Positions 42,043 through 51,546 of a DNA stretch of 64,000 nt are shown one piece after another. This DNA comes from Glutamicibacter sp002979865 (lineage in GTDB: Bacteria; Actinomycetota; Actinomycetes; Actinomycetales; Micrococcaceae). The position numbers and the translations under genes are program-made. The stretch's first letter is position 1. Every line of letters starts with the position of its first letter. Under the pieces are notes generated by a model, which had not been told where the DNA came from, made no database searches, and saw only the letters and a list, made by a program, of their open reading frames with translations. The stretch is taken from assembly GCF_050030965.1 (NCBI RefSeq), contig NZ_CP188297.1, forward strand, positions 1,240,001-1,304,000. The letters are read 5' to 3'.

Positions 42043-42131
42043 CCATCCCGAGCGGCTGAGAGATCTGGTTCGATGACGCCGCAGCAACCTGCCACATCCG
42101 GTGGATACGGTGCTACCGCCAGAAACGATGC
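42043..42131 (+). promoter_or_regulatory. SAM riboswitch upstream of metY
   Basis: The aptamer core GAGCGGCTGAGAGATCTGG, CGCAGCAACC and GGTGCTACCGCCAGAA matches the other three copies. The closing helix (CCATC / GATG) is shorter. About 120 bases separate it from the metY start. Confidence 0.88.
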
Positions 42132-42153
42132 AGCCGCTTACCCGTTGGACCAC

Positions 42154-42187
42154 GGCAGGAAGCGACATTGATTCCGGGATTCCTGCC
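42154..42187 (+). promoter_or_regulatory. Hairpin in the metY leader
   Basis: GGCAGGAA (42154-42161) and TTCCTGCC (42180-42187) are perfect arms with an 18-base loop. No T-tract follows. It could belong to the expression platform of the SAM riboswitch. Confidence 0.45.
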
Positions 42188-42249
42188 TCGATCGCGGCCC
42201 GCCCTGCGGTGCACGCGAAACCCCAGTCGACAAGGAGTCGTAAGCCACC

Positions 42250-43623
42250 ATGGCAGATCACAAGTTTGGTTTCCGCACCCGCGCATTGCATGCCGGAGGC
42301 ACCCCCGATGCCGAGCACGGCTCACGCGCAGTGCCGATCTACCAGACCACTTCGTTCGTTTTCAAGGACGCTGACGATGCGGCCAACCTCTTTGCCCTGC
42401 AAAAGTACGGCAACATCTACTCGCGTATCGGCAACCCGACCGTGGCGGCTTTCGAAGAGCGCATGGCTTCGCTGGAAGGCGGCATCGGAGCGGTAGCCAC
42501 CGGCTCGGGCATGGCCGCGGAATTCGTCACCTTCGCGGCCTTGGCCCAGGCAGGCGACCACATCGTGGCATCCTCCAAGCTCTATGGCGGCACCATCACC
42601 CAGCTGGATGTCTCGCTGCGCCGCTTCGGCATCAACACCACTTTCATCGACTCCAATGATCCCGCCGACTTCGAAGCGGCGATCCAGGAGAACACCAAGG
42701 CCGTCTACACCGAAGTTGTGGCCAACCCGTCCGGCGACATCGCTGACCTGAAGGGCCTGGCCGAGGTGGCGCACCGCCACAATCTCCCGCTGGTGGTCGA
42801 TTCGACGCTCACTCCCCCGTACATCCTGCGCCCTATCGAGCACGGCGCGGACATCGTGATCCACTCGGCTACCAAGTTCATCGGCGGGCACGGCACCACC
42901 CTGGGCGGCGTGGTCATCGAGTCGGGCAAGTTCAACTGGGGCAACGGCAAGTTCCCCACCATGACCGAACCGGTAGCCAGCTACGGCAACGTCTCCTGGT
43001 GGGACAACTTCGGCGAGTACGGCTTCCTGACCAAGCTGCGCAGCGAGCAGCTGCGCGACTTCGGACCGGCCCTGCCGGCCCAGTCCGCATTCCAGCTGCT
43101 CCAGGGCCTGGAGACCTTGCCGCAGCGCATGGACAACCACCTGTCCAATGCGAAGCAGGTCGCGGCCTGGTTGCAGGCCGATGAGCGCGTGACCTACGTG
43201 AACTACGCGGGCCTGGAGTCCCACCCGCAGCACGCGCAGGCCAAGGAGCTGCTGCCCATGGGCGTCGGCTCGGTCTTCAGCTTCGGGGTCAAGGGCGGGC
43301 GCGAAGCCGGCTCGAAGTTCATCGAGGCCCTGCAGCTGGCCAGCCACCTGGCCAACATCGGCGATGCCCGCACCCTGGTGCTGCACCCGGCCTCCACCAC
43401 CCACCAGCAGCTGAGCGCCGAGCAGCTGGTCTCCGCGGGCGTGCCAGAAGATTTGATCCGACTGTCGGTAGGGCTGGAAGATGTCGAGGATATTCTCTGG
43501 GATCTGGACCAGGCGCTGGCCGCTTCGCAGGAAGTGATTGCCGGTTCCGCCGCAGGGTTCGAGGCACCGGCCTATGACGGTTCCGCCTGCGCATTGCCAA
43601 CCGCTTCGAAGGGAGCAATCTAA
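42250..43623 (+). CDS. metY: O-acetylhomoserine sulfhydrylase
   Basis: 457 residues of the PLP-dependent Cys/Met metabolism family. The PLP lysine lies in IHSATKFIGGHGTTLGG; the N-terminal FRTRALHAGGTPDAEHGSRA and YQTTSFVFKDADDAANLF, and the length, identify MetY rather than cystathionine enzymes. It makes homocysteine from O-acetylhomoserine and sulfide. Start at ATG 42250 behind AAGGAG. Control by the SAM riboswitch fits. A CoA-binding protein gene overlaps its stop codon (TAATG). Confidence 0.93.
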   Translation: MADHKFGFRTRALHAGGTPDAEHGSRAVPIYQTTSFVFKDADDAANLFALQKYGNIYSRIGNPTVAAFEERMASLEGGIGAVATGSGMAAEFVTFAALAQAGDHIVASSKLYGGTITQLDVSLRRFGINTTFIDSNDPADFEAAIQENTKAVYTEVVANPSGDIADLKGLAEVAHRHNLPLVVDSTLTPPYILRPIEHGADIVIHSATKFIGGHGTTLGGVVIESGKFNWGNGKFPTMTEPVASYGNVSWWDNFGEYGFLTKLRSEQLRDFGPALPAQSAFQLLQGLETLPQRMDNHLSNAKQVAAWLQADERVTYVNYAGLESHPQHAQAKELLPMGVGSVFSFGVKGGREAGSKFIEALQLASHLANIGDARTLVLHPASTTHQQLSAEQLVSAGVPEDLIRLSVGLEDVEDILWDLDQALAASQEVIAGSAAGFEAPAYDGSACALPTASKGAI

Positions 43624-44117
43624 TGGCTGCCGTTGAAACCACTTGGGAAGGCCCGGGAGCCGCACAGCGCCTGGAGATCCTGCGCGACACCAAGTCCATC
43701 GCCATTGTCGGCGCCTCGAACAAGCCATCGCGCGCCAGCTATTTCGTGGCTACCTACCTGCTCTCCTCCTCCAAGTACAAGGTGTACTTCATCAACCCGG
43801 TACTCGATGAGATCCTGGGCCAGCCGGTGTACAAGTCGCTGGCCGATCTGCCGGAAACCCCGGATCTGGTGGAGGTCTTCCGCAAGCACGATGACCTGCC
43901 TACCGTGTTGGACGAGGCTCTGGCCGTAGGCGCGAAAACACTGTGGCTGCAGCTGGGATCCTGGCACGAGGAAGTGGCCCAGCGCGCCGAGGCCGCGGGC
44001 ATGAATGTGGTCATGGACCGCTGCGTGAAGATCGAGCACGCGCGCTTCCACGGCGGCCTGCGCCTGGCTGGATTCAACACCGGCGTGATTTCTTCCAAGC
44101 GCCAGGTACTTGCCTAG
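43623..44117 (+). CDS. CoA-binding protein coupled to metY
   Basis: 164 residues of the CoA_binding Rossmann family: KSIAIVGASNKPSRASYFVA, KVYFINPVLDEILGQPVYKS, TLWLQLGSWHEEVAQRAEAA and NVVMDRCVKIEHARF. Its ATG shares one base with the metY stop, so translation is coupled and the two proteins probably act together. Family function is not known. The homologue at 15952-16368 is shorter and lacks the C-terminal RFHGGLRLAGFNTG extension. Confidence 0.87.
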   Translation: MAAVETTWEGPGAAQRLEILRDTKSIAIVGASNKPSRASYFVATYLLSSSKYKVYFINPVLDEILGQPVYKSLADLPETPDLVEVFRKHDDLPTVLDEALAVGAKTLWLQLGSWHEEVAQRAEAAGMNVVMDRCVKIEHARFHGGLRLAGFNTGVISSKRQVLA

Positions 44118-44135
44118 GGAGTCCAAGATTCCAGG

Positions 44136-44176
44136 AAATGGGTGCATGCAACATTGCGTTGCATGCACCCATTTTT
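44136..44176 (+). terminator. Rho-independent terminator of the metY operon
   Basis: Perfect 17-bp stem AAATGGGTGCATGCAAC and complement with a five-base loop, followed by TT. Confidence 0.9.
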
Positions 44177-44595
44177 CTGCGGCAATTCCCCGGAATCGGC
44201 CGGTTTGGTCAACGACGCTGAACTTTTGCACGGAGCATTCCGAAGGAAGAACAAGACCTCTAACGAACCATGGTCGACGCAATTGGCCCACGGCATGCCG
44301 TGGGTGTGGCCCCGAAGTGCTCGACGCGTTCAATCACAGATCGAAAAATCTGCAAACCACAGCACTGCAACGCAAGGCCAAACGACCCAAACCCTAAAAC
44401 AGGCAGAGAGAATCGATTTCGATTCGCTACGAGCGCGAACGAAAGAAGAAAAATCCCGCCCGCACTGCTATATGAAAACTCAATTCCCCTGGCCCGAGAA
44501 CATTCCAGCATCTCGCAATAGCATTGCGCCTGAGCTGGTCAAGTTTTTGGGACACGAACTTTGATCTTTTTGTACATTTCCTCAAGCCGTCAAAG
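44177..44595. other. Gene-free stretch at the island edge
   Basis: No frame with a believable start, ribosome site or family resemblance is seen. Near its end, on the minus strand, TGTCCCAAAAACTTGACCAG (44537-44556) looks like an insertion-sequence end next to the IS3 remnant. Confidence 0.4.
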
Positions 44596-45620
44596 CTAGA
44601 GGATCCCTTTCCTGATATGAGTCCAGAACCGCCTGGGGCTAACTCCGCCATTTGCCGTATACGGGCGCTTCCGGTTGTACCAAACCGCGATGCACTCCTT
44701 CACTGCGGCACACGCAGCCACCCTGCTGCTGAAGAACCTGTGGTGGAACATTTCCTTCTTGGTCGTCCAGAAGGCTGACTCGGCGACGGAATTATCCCAG
44801 GGACACCCCGGCGCGTCCCGTCGACTACCGCACCCTGTGCGCAGCACACCACCTCTGGAACGCGCCGAGGTACATTGGGGCCTCGGTCTGAATGGAACAC
44901 ACTACCAAACTGGATGAACGCCTGCGACGCAGCAAGCCCCCTCGAGTCAATGGCCAACTACGTTTACATGTTCTTACCCATTGACCAGCCCACGATCTGT
45001 CGCGAATTCAAATCGATCACCGTCGCCAAATACAACCAGCCTTCACCGGCGCGCAGGCAGGCAATATCGCCTAACAGTTTCGCCGCAAGCCGCGAGGAGC
45101 GGAAGTCAGGCATGCCGAGATTGTCGACCCTATGGTTTTCTATACGCACCGTCCGGGATTGGCGCTCACGCACGGTCGTGGTTTTGAAGGCGCTCATCCG
45201 CCTGGCCCGGATTCTCAGCTCTTTCATGAGCGACATCACCGTGGATGTCGAGATGTCTTCCTCATGGTTTTTGCGGATCAAATCCACTAATTGTCCGCCA
45301 CCGGCGACCTGGTTGGACGCCTCACACTCGTCCTGGAGCAGTTTCGTGCGGTGTGCTCGCAGGACTTAGGCTTCGCTCAGCTCTTGGCAGGCGTTCAGAC
45401 ATCGGTAGTGACTGCCCCTGGAATTCTGGGTTTCCTGCCCATCCAGTTCACTGGATACTCGCCTATGTGGGCTTCGATGAAGTCTAAGACCGCGCTTACT
45501 CCTTACTGTTCGAGGCGCGATAGGCACCGACAACTTTTATGAAGCCGTTCTCCCGTTTCACCTTCAACAGTTCTTTGCGCAGGTTCTCGTTGTGGACCGT
45601 TTCACTGGGCCGTGTTCTTC
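44596..45620 (-). pseudogene. Decayed IS3-family transposase
   Basis: Pieces of the two-frame IS3 transposase appear in different minus-strand frames. Near 45540-45620 there is an OrfA-like end (NENLRKELLKVKRENG). At 44964-45287 comes the start of the integrase core, GDIACLRAGEGWLYLATVID and GWSM, with the first catalytic Asp. At 44850-44920 VFHSDRGP supplies the second Asp, and at 44596-44820 CPWDNSVAESAFWTTKKEMF the catalytic Glu, followed by VWYNRKRPY. At least two frameshifts and several stops separate them, so it is inactive. Confidence 0.8.
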
Positions 45621-45767
45621 GGTTTCCGCTATGGGACGCTCGGCGCGGTCGGCGCGGGATTCTGAGCGCTCATTGACCTCTATTTGAAATAAGAGCGCCA
45701 TAGGTACGTCTAGTACTGTTTAATGCATTTAAGAGTTTTTTAAATTTACGACATCGAAAGGCTTTGG

Positions 45768-46244
45768 ATGTCGCGCTCACAATCAATTACCCTGCGTCCA
45801 TTTCGCAGCGCAGACACCGAATTCTTTGCCAGCATGGCCTCGGATGAACGTGTAGCTCGTTTTATTGGGTATGGGGAGCCATGGGACCGGCAAACCATCA
45901 ACGCCTGCGTTAAGCAATCCCTCCAACATGAACCACTCGACACTGTGGGGGGCTCTCGATGGTTCCTAGCTACTGAAGCAAATGCAGCAGTGGGCCTCGT
46001 GTTTTGCACCCGGCAGGAAAGTTGCGTGGAGGTCGGTTACTGGGTATCTCCAGATCAATGGGGGCGAGGAGTTGGTGGAGCCGTGCTCGATAGCACCCTG
46101 ATTTCAATTCCCAAGATATACGGAATTACGAAATTCAGTGCCCGCGTAGCTCCGGCTAACACTGCTTCAACCCGACTGCTCACCAGTCGAGGATTCAGAC
46201 TGGAAAAACGTGATGACATGCTTGAGTACTACACACTGGAATAG
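45768..46244 (+). CDS. GNAT-family N-acetyltransferase
   Basis: 158 residues. ITLRPFRSADTEFFASM, VGYWVSPDQWGRGVGGAVL (acetyl-CoA binding motif A) and RVAPANTASTRLLTSRGFRL (motif B) are the RimJ/RimL-type GNAT pattern. Start at ATG 45768 behind GAAAGG. The region around it is visibly more AT-rich than the rest of the window. Substrate unknown. Confidence 0.85.
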   Translation: MSRSQSITLRPFRSADTEFFASMASDERVARFIGYGEPWDRQTINACVKQSLQHEPLDTVGGSRWFLATEANAAVGLVFCTRQESCVEVGYWVSPDQWGRGVGGAVLDSTLISIPKIYGITKFSARVAPANTASTRLLTSRGFRLEKRDDMLEYYTLE

Positions 46245-46400
46245 CCTTCTGTGGGTAACCGAACGCAGCCTAGATTCCTGATTGAACCAGTTGGGGGTGA
46301 AATGTATTTGGTTTAGTAGCCGATCCGTAGAATTTTGGCACGCGATTATTGAACCGTTCTTCAAGGGGTTCGGTAGAACTAACATGAAACCTGCTATGTC

Positions 46401-47261
46401 ATGCCGAATACTTTCTATACTGCAAATATGACTTCCCCTCCTACCTCGACCATCGGGCTTGGTACTTGGTCCCGTGAACCAGGTACTGCTCTAGTGCAAG
46501 CAACTGCCTTGCCTAGCGATGCGACCTCATCATTTGTGATTCTGAGCGAAACGCACACCATTGATGTCTCTACGGAGTGGGAGCCTCATTCGCACCTGGC
46601 CCATGAGCTCTTATGGACCCAAGATGGGACACTCACCGCTCGAATCGAAGGACAGATTTTTACGGTCTCCGAGGGTCATGGTCTGTGGATTCCGTCCGGA
46701 GCGCTGCACGGTGGACGCCTGACCGCAAATGTAGAACTTTTCAGCGCGTTCTTTTCCCCTGAACGAACCACCACCCCATTCAGTACCCCTACAGTGATCG
46801 ACATGAAACCGTTGCTTAAGTCGTTGCTGGTCCATTTATCCAGTCGGGAACTGAGCCAAGAAGCCAGAGCGCGTGCGGAGGCTGTAGTTTTCGACGTACT
46901 CAAACCATCAGCTCATCAGCTAGCGCTGCGCTTGCCCGATGACCCTCGTATCCATGGCATTGCCAACCGTTTACTAGCCAACCCTGCGGATAACCGATCT
47001 CTCGAGCGATGGGCGGTAGATGCTGGAATCAGCTCACGAACCATCACGCGAGTCTTCCGCGAAGCAACCGGCTTATCCTTTGCCCAGTGGCGTCAAGCGG
47101 TGAAAATTCATCGCGCCCTGGAGCTGCTCACCAACGGTGAAGGCGTCCAAGACATCTCTGAAATGCTGGGCTACGCGCAGCCGAGTACTTTTATCGACGC
47201 TTTTCGACGCACCTTGGGCTCCACACCTGGCACATTCGCCTTAGCAAATGTGAATAGGTGA
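46401..47261 (+). CDS. AraC-family transcriptional regulator
   Basis: 286 residues. The N-terminal cupin part has EWEPHSHLAHELLWTQDGTL and GLWIPSGALHGG; the C-terminal double helix-turn-helix has RSLERWAVDAGISSRTITRVF, REATGLSFAQWRQAVKIHRA and VQDISEMLGYAQPSTFIDAF. Start at ATG 46401; ATG 46431 is possible. It precedes a siderophore importer operon, so it may activate that operon on sensing the siderophore. Confidence 0.88.
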   Translation: MPNTFYTANMTSPPTSTIGLGTWSREPGTALVQATALPSDATSSFVILSETHTIDVSTEWEPHSHLAHELLWTQDGTLTARIEGQIFTVSEGHGLWIPSGALHGGRLTANVELFSAFFSPERTTTPFSTPTVIDMKPLLKSLLVHLSSRELSQEARARAEAVVFDVLKPSAHQLALRLPDDPRIHGIANRLLANPADNRSLERWAVDAGISSRTITRVFREATGLSFAQWRQAVKIHRALELLTNGEGVQDISEMLGYAQPSTFIDAFRRTLGSTPGTFALANVNR

Positions 47262-47312
47262 CCGAAAAGCCGGATGCACTGTCAGAAATCATCGATTGCT
47301 GACATCGATTAG

Positions 47313-47331
47313 TTAACTTAGACTTACCTAA
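47313..47331 (+). promoter_or_regulatory. DtxR/IdeR-type iron box
   Basis: The 19-base site TTAACTTAGACTTACCTAA matches 15 or more positions of the consensus TTAGGTTAGSCTAACCTAA. It lies 48 bases before the ABC importer genes, which would therefore be repressed by iron. Confidence 0.75.
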
Positions 47332-47378
47332 GTGAAAATACCTATTCAAATCGGACGTATTCAATCCGTTCCTTACGC

Positions 47379-48221
47379 ATGCTAGACGTGGCGTCCGGAG
47401 CAGCATCCGCCGCAGCCGGAACGATGCTCGCCCACGAGGTAGTACTGCGCTACGGCAAAAGCACTGTAGTGGACGGTGCTTCCATCCGTTTATCCCCGGG
47501 TGAAGTCACCGCACTCATTGGACCCAATGGCAGCGGGAAATCCACACTTCTCCGTTCCATGGCAAGGTTGCATGAGCGCGCCGCGGGGGTGATCACGCTC
47601 TCCAATTCTCACGGGGAGGCCCGCGAAATTAGCACGCTGAATGGACGAACATTCGCCCACGAAGTTACGCTCTTCGCGCAGTCCCACGCCACCCCGGAAG
47701 GGTTAGCCGTGGCAGATATCGTCGCCTTCGGTCGCCATCCATATCGGCGCGGTTTCTCGGGGCTATCCGATGCGGATCATGCGGCGATTGCCTCGGCCAT
47801 GGAACTGACTGGCACTACCTCGATGTCCCGGAAGGCAGCTGGGGAACTATCCGGTGGAGAACTTCAACGTGTCTGGTTGGCCGTGTGCTTGGCACAGCAA
47901 ACCAATGTGGTGCTTCTCGACGAGCCGACCAATCACCTCGACTTGAGATATCAGGTCGAGACCCTAGATCTGGTCCATGATCTGGCCCGTCAAGATCGGC
48001 TAGCCATCGGCATCGTCCTGCATGACCTGAATCAAGCCGCCGCGTTGGCTGATCGGCTGGTGCTGATGAAACACGGCCGGGTATACGTCTCAGGAACCCC
48101 CGCTGAGGTCCTCACAGCAGATAACCTCTCGGAGGTCTATGAGATCCCTGTGCAGGTCCTCTCTGATAAGCAGAATGGATTGTTGCGCATCGAACCGGTT
48201 AGCCGCCACCGGATGAGCTGA
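47379..48221 (+). CDS. Siderophore ABC transporter ATPase
   Basis: 280 residues of the FecE/FepC family. Walker A GPNGSGKST, signature LSGGELQRVWLAVCLAQ, Walker B VLLDEPTNHLDLRYQVE and VLHDLNQAAALADRLVLMK are clear. It starts at ATG 47379; the first 15 residues are Ala-rich and may not all be translated. First gene of the iron-controlled importer operon. Confidence 0.9.
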   Translation: MLDVASGAASAAAGTMLAHEVVLRYGKSTVVDGASIRLSPGEVTALIGPNGSGKSTLLRSMARLHERAAGVITLSNSHGEAREISTLNGRTFAHEVTLFAQSHATPEGLAVADIVAFGRHPYRRGFSGLSDADHAAIASAMELTGTTSMSRKAAGELSGGELQRVWLAVCLAQQTNVVLLDEPTNHLDLRYQVETLDLVHDLARQDRLAIGIVLHDLNQAAALADRLVLMKHGRVYVSGTPAEVLTADNLSEVYEIPVQVLSDKQNGLLRIEPVSRHRMS

Positions 48222-48267
48222 CCACTTTCTTTCTACCACCGAAACATATAATTACAAGGGAAAACCT

Positions 48268-49335
48268 ATGCCTACACTCGCTCGAAATGCAGTCACTTCA
48301 GCGGCCGCTCTAGCACTGTTGTTCTCAGCCACCGCTTGCGGTACCACGGACATTAGCAGCGCTGGTGCCGAACGGAGCCCCGCTGCCGCATCCGCAAGTT
48401 GCGCGAATGACACCACCGCCACTAGCACAGATCCGGTATCTATGACCGATGATCTGGGTCGCACACTTGAATTGGATAAACCAGCCGAGCGCGTGGTGGT
48501 GCTCGAATGGCAGGAAATTGAAGATGTACTGACCTTGTGCGTCACTCCGGTGGGCGTCGCTTCCCCAGATGGATATAGCACCTACGTCACTGCAGAGGAG
48601 CTGCCTGAGGGTGTCGCTTCGGTGGGTGAACGTGGCGAGCCAGATCTGGATTCGATCTACGCGCTGGACCCCGACTTAATCATCGTGGACGCTTTTAGTG
48701 AAGAAGACCCCGTGCTGTCGCAGCTTGATAAGGGCGACGTTCCCGTATTGGCGGTCAAGGGCAACGATTCTGCGGATCCCATCGGCAACATGAAAAATGT
48801 CTTCTCACAGGTCGCCGAAGCCACCGGCCGCACCGAGCGTGCTGCCTTAGTGCTCAACGAATTCGACGCCCACTTGGCGCAGAAAAAACAGGAAGTCTCC
48901 GAGGTGAAGTTGGAAACCACCGACTTCCTCTTCTTCGACGGTTGGGTTGACGGCTCCAACCTGACGATTCGCCCATACACTGATGGGGCTCTGTTCACAG
49001 AGCTTGGCAAGGAACTGGGCCTGAGCCCAGCTTGGAACGATGACATCAACAAGTCCTTCGGATCCGGCGGCGTGAACAAAGAATACGGGCTGGCCCAGAC
49101 GGACATAGAAGGCCTAGCGGGCGTTGGCGACGTCAACCTGTTCTACTCCAACGACGCAGGCACCGGGTGGACCACCGAGCTGGAATCCAGCGAGATCTGG
49201 AACAACTTGACCGCAGTCAAGGAAGGCCGGACCTTCCAGTTCCCAAACATCTGGGGTGCCGGCGGGCCGAAATCCACCAGTCAAGCGGTAGATGCCTTCA
49301 CCGATGCACTGACCTCCGCCTCGGAAGCCAAGTAG
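48268..49335 (+). CDS. Iron-siderophore binding lipoprotein
   Basis: 355 residues. The signal peptide ends at the lipobox SATACG. The mature part is a FecB/FhuD-type binding protein: LDKPAERVVVLEWQEIEDVL, LDSIYALDPDLIIVDAFSEE and VFSQVAEATGRTERAALVL. The ATPase and a fused permease flank it. Ligand unknown; a ferric siderophore is inferred from family and iron box. Confidence 0.88.
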   Translation: MPTLARNAVTSAAALALLFSATACGTTDISSAGAERSPAAASASCANDTTATSTDPVSMTDDLGRTLELDKPAERVVVLEWQEIEDVLTLCVTPVGVASPDGYSTYVTAEELPEGVASVGERGEPDLDSIYALDPDLIIVDAFSEEDPVLSQLDKGDVPVLAVKGNDSADPIGNMKNVFSQVAEATGRTERAALVLNEFDAHLAQKKQEVSEVKLETTDFLFFDGWVDGSNLTIRPYTDGALFTELGKELGLSPAWNDDINKSFGSGGVNKEYGLAQTDIEGLAGVGDVNLFYSNDAGTGWTTELESSEIWNNLTAVKEGRTFQFPNIWGAGGPKSTSQAVDAFTDALTSASEAK

Positions 49336-49347
49336 CGTACAACTGAA

Positions 49348-51489
49348 ATGAAAACCGCTGAAAAATCAGCAGAGCGACACATCGTGGACAGCGGGGTCGG
49401 CATCCAAATGACCGGCCTTGGTTATTCCCCCGCGCCGGTCACCGGTACCCGTCTCGCCACTGGCCTAGGTCTGCTAGCCGCCTTAGCGGCAGCGGTACTG
49501 CTGGTGGGTGCTTGGCACCTCACCCAGGGGACCTCTGGTATTGGTTTGGGTGAACTGCTACGCGCACTCACCGGAGATGACACCCGTATCGGAGGGGTGG
49601 GAGCCGCCGAGATCTTCACCGGCTCCCGGCTACCGCGCCTCTGTGCGGGTGCCGCCGTTGGTCTGGCTTTGGGGGTAGCAGGTTCACTGCTCCAATCCGT
49701 CACCCGCAACCCGCTGGCCTCGCCGGACACATTGGCTGTCACCTCAGGTGCATTCTTCGCGTTGAGCGTGGCTGCTGCCTTGGGAATAAGCATGTCCACG
49801 CTGGCTTCCAGCACTCTCGCATTCGCTGGCGGGCTGCTCGCCGCCGGGATCGTATTGGCTATCTCTGGGCGCAGCGCGGGAACCGCCACCACCCGGTTGA
49901 TCCTCGCTGGCTCAGCCATCGCCATGGCGTTGGAAGCAGGCAGCGGAATCATCTTGCTGCTGTTCAAGGAAAATACGACTGGACTGTATGCCTGGGGTTC
50001 AGGGTCGCTGGCCCAACTAAATCTCGATGCATTCTTGCGCAGTCTGCCAGTGATCTTGGTGGTGCTGGCCATCTGCCTCTTGCTCTCTCGCCGACTGGAT
50101 GTCCTGTCCTTGGGTGATGAAAACGCTGCGGTGCTCGGCATCCCGGTGCGCTCAACCCGCGCTCTGGCCGTCCTGTGTGCTGTTCTGCTCACCGGCGTTT
50201 CCGTTTCGCTGTCCGGCCCGATTGCTTTTGTAGGGCTTGGCGCCCCCGTGCTCGCCCGACTGCTGTCGCGCCGCCTGGTAGTGTTGCGCCGTCAACTGTT
50301 CTTGCTCCCCGCCACCGGCCTGATTGGTGCGCTACTGATCCTGCTGGCCGATGTTTCGCTTCGTGCCTCGCTCGGTGCGCAAGGTGCGGCTTCCATTCCT
50401 ACTGGAGTTCCCACCGCGATCCTGGGCGGCGTGCTGATCATCATCTTGGCAATGCGACTGCCCGAAGCTTCCAGCTCTCGCAACCCGTTACAGGTAGCAA
50501 GCAAATTGCGTAGCAACCGCCGATTCATTCTCACCATGACGCTGGGATTCAGTTTGCTGTTGGGAGCGGTGATTCTAGGCCTTTTGGCCGGGAGCATGTT
50601 ACTCAAGCTGGGAGATCTCGCCTTGTGGTTCCAGGATGATGCGCCCAAGCTCATTGCCCGCGCCTTCTCCGAACGTGCACCACGGACCAGCGCGGCGCTG
50701 GGTGCCGGAGCCGCCTTGGGACTGGCTGGTTGTTTGGTGCAGGGCGCCGTGCGCAACCCATTGGCCGAGCCCGGAATCCTGGGTATTACCGCGGGGGCAG
50801 GGCTGGGCGCGGGTGTAGTGGTCACCGCCTTTGGCGGTTCCCGCTCGCTACTGGTGATTTTTGCGGTGATTGCCGGGCTCGCGACCTTCGCTGCCATCAC
50901 CGCCCTAGCCTGGCGTCGAGGATTCTCCCCTGAACGTTTTGTGCTAATCGGCATCGGTGCAGGCTACACGCTCTCTGCGGTCACCACCTACCTGCTGCTG
51001 AGCATTAATTCGTGGGAAACTCCGCGCATCTACACCTGGCTGTCTGGCTCAACTTATGGACGTCAGTTCGCAGACGTGTTACCTGTTCTGACGGTGTTGG
51101 CATTAGCTCTTCCGGTCGTACTGCTCATGGGACGCAAACTGGACCTGCTAGCCATCGACGAAGACCTGCCCCGGGTGCTGGGCGTCAAGACCATTCGCAT
51201 CCGATTAGTCTCATTGTCCATTGCCGCGCTGCTTGCGGCACTCAGCGTCGTGGCCGTAGGTGTGGTTGGCTTCGTCGGACTCATCGCCCCGCATCTGGCG
51301 CGGTCGTTGGTGGGTTCCCGCCATCACCGGGCGATCCCGGTGTCCATGGTTTTCGGAGCCTTGCTAGTTTGCCTGGCCGATACCTTGGGCCGTACCGCAA
51401 TCGCGCCGGCACAGATTCCCGCCGGTCTGATCGTGTCGTTGCTCGGCTCCCCGTACTTCATTTGGCTTTTGTACCGATCACGCGGCTAG
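49348..51489 (+). CDS. FhuB-like fused FecCD permease
   Basis: 713 residues, twice the usual FecCD length: two permease halves in one chain, as in E. coli FhuB. Half 1 shows SRLPRLCAGAAVGLALGVAG and SVTRNPLASPDTLAVTSGA; half 2 shows ERAPRTSAALGAGAALGLAG, GAVRNPLAEPGILGITAGAG and VGFVGLIAPHLARSLVG. About eighteen to twenty membrane helices are expected. It starts 12 bases after the binding-protein stop and completes the importer. Confidence 0.92.
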   Translation: MKTAEKSAERHIVDSGVGIQMTGLGYSPAPVTGTRLATGLGLLAALAAAVLLVGAWHLTQGTSGIGLGELLRALTGDDTRIGGVGAAEIFTGSRLPRLCAGAAVGLALGVAGSLLQSVTRNPLASPDTLAVTSGAFFALSVAAALGISMSTLASSTLAFAGGLLAAGIVLAISGRSAGTATTRLILAGSAIAMALEAGSGIILLLFKENTTGLYAWGSGSLAQLNLDAFLRSLPVILVVLAICLLLSRRLDVLSLGDENAAVLGIPVRSTRALAVLCAVLLTGVSVSLSGPIAFVGLGAPVLARLLSRRLVVLRRQLFLLPATGLIGALLILLADVSLRASLGAQGAASIPTGVPTAILGGVLIIILAMRLPEASSSRNPLQVASKLRSNRRFILTMTLGFSLLLGAVILGLLAGSMLLKLGDLALWFQDDAPKLIARAFSERAPRTSAALGAGAALGLAGCLVQGAVRNPLAEPGILGITAGAGLGAGVVVTAFGGSRSLLVIFAVIAGLATFAAITALAWRRGFSPERFVLIGIGAGYTLSAVTTYLLLSINSWETPRIYTWLSGSTYGRQFADVLPVLTVLALALPVVLLMGRKLDLLAIDEDLPRVLGVKTIRIRLVSLSIAALLAALSVVAVGVVGFVGLIAPHLARSLVGSRHHRAIPVSMVFGALLVCLADTLGRTAIAPAQIPAGLIVSLLGSPYFIWLLYRSRG

Positions 51490-51546
51490 GTGTTAAGCGA
51501 GGATCCTAACCGACTCCGCCTCCACCCCACCTAATAGTAAGGAATC

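Noticed and set aside
44900..45470. Several plus-strand frames over the IS3 remnant
   Set aside because: They are shadows of the minus-strand transposase pieces, which carry the recognisable motifs.
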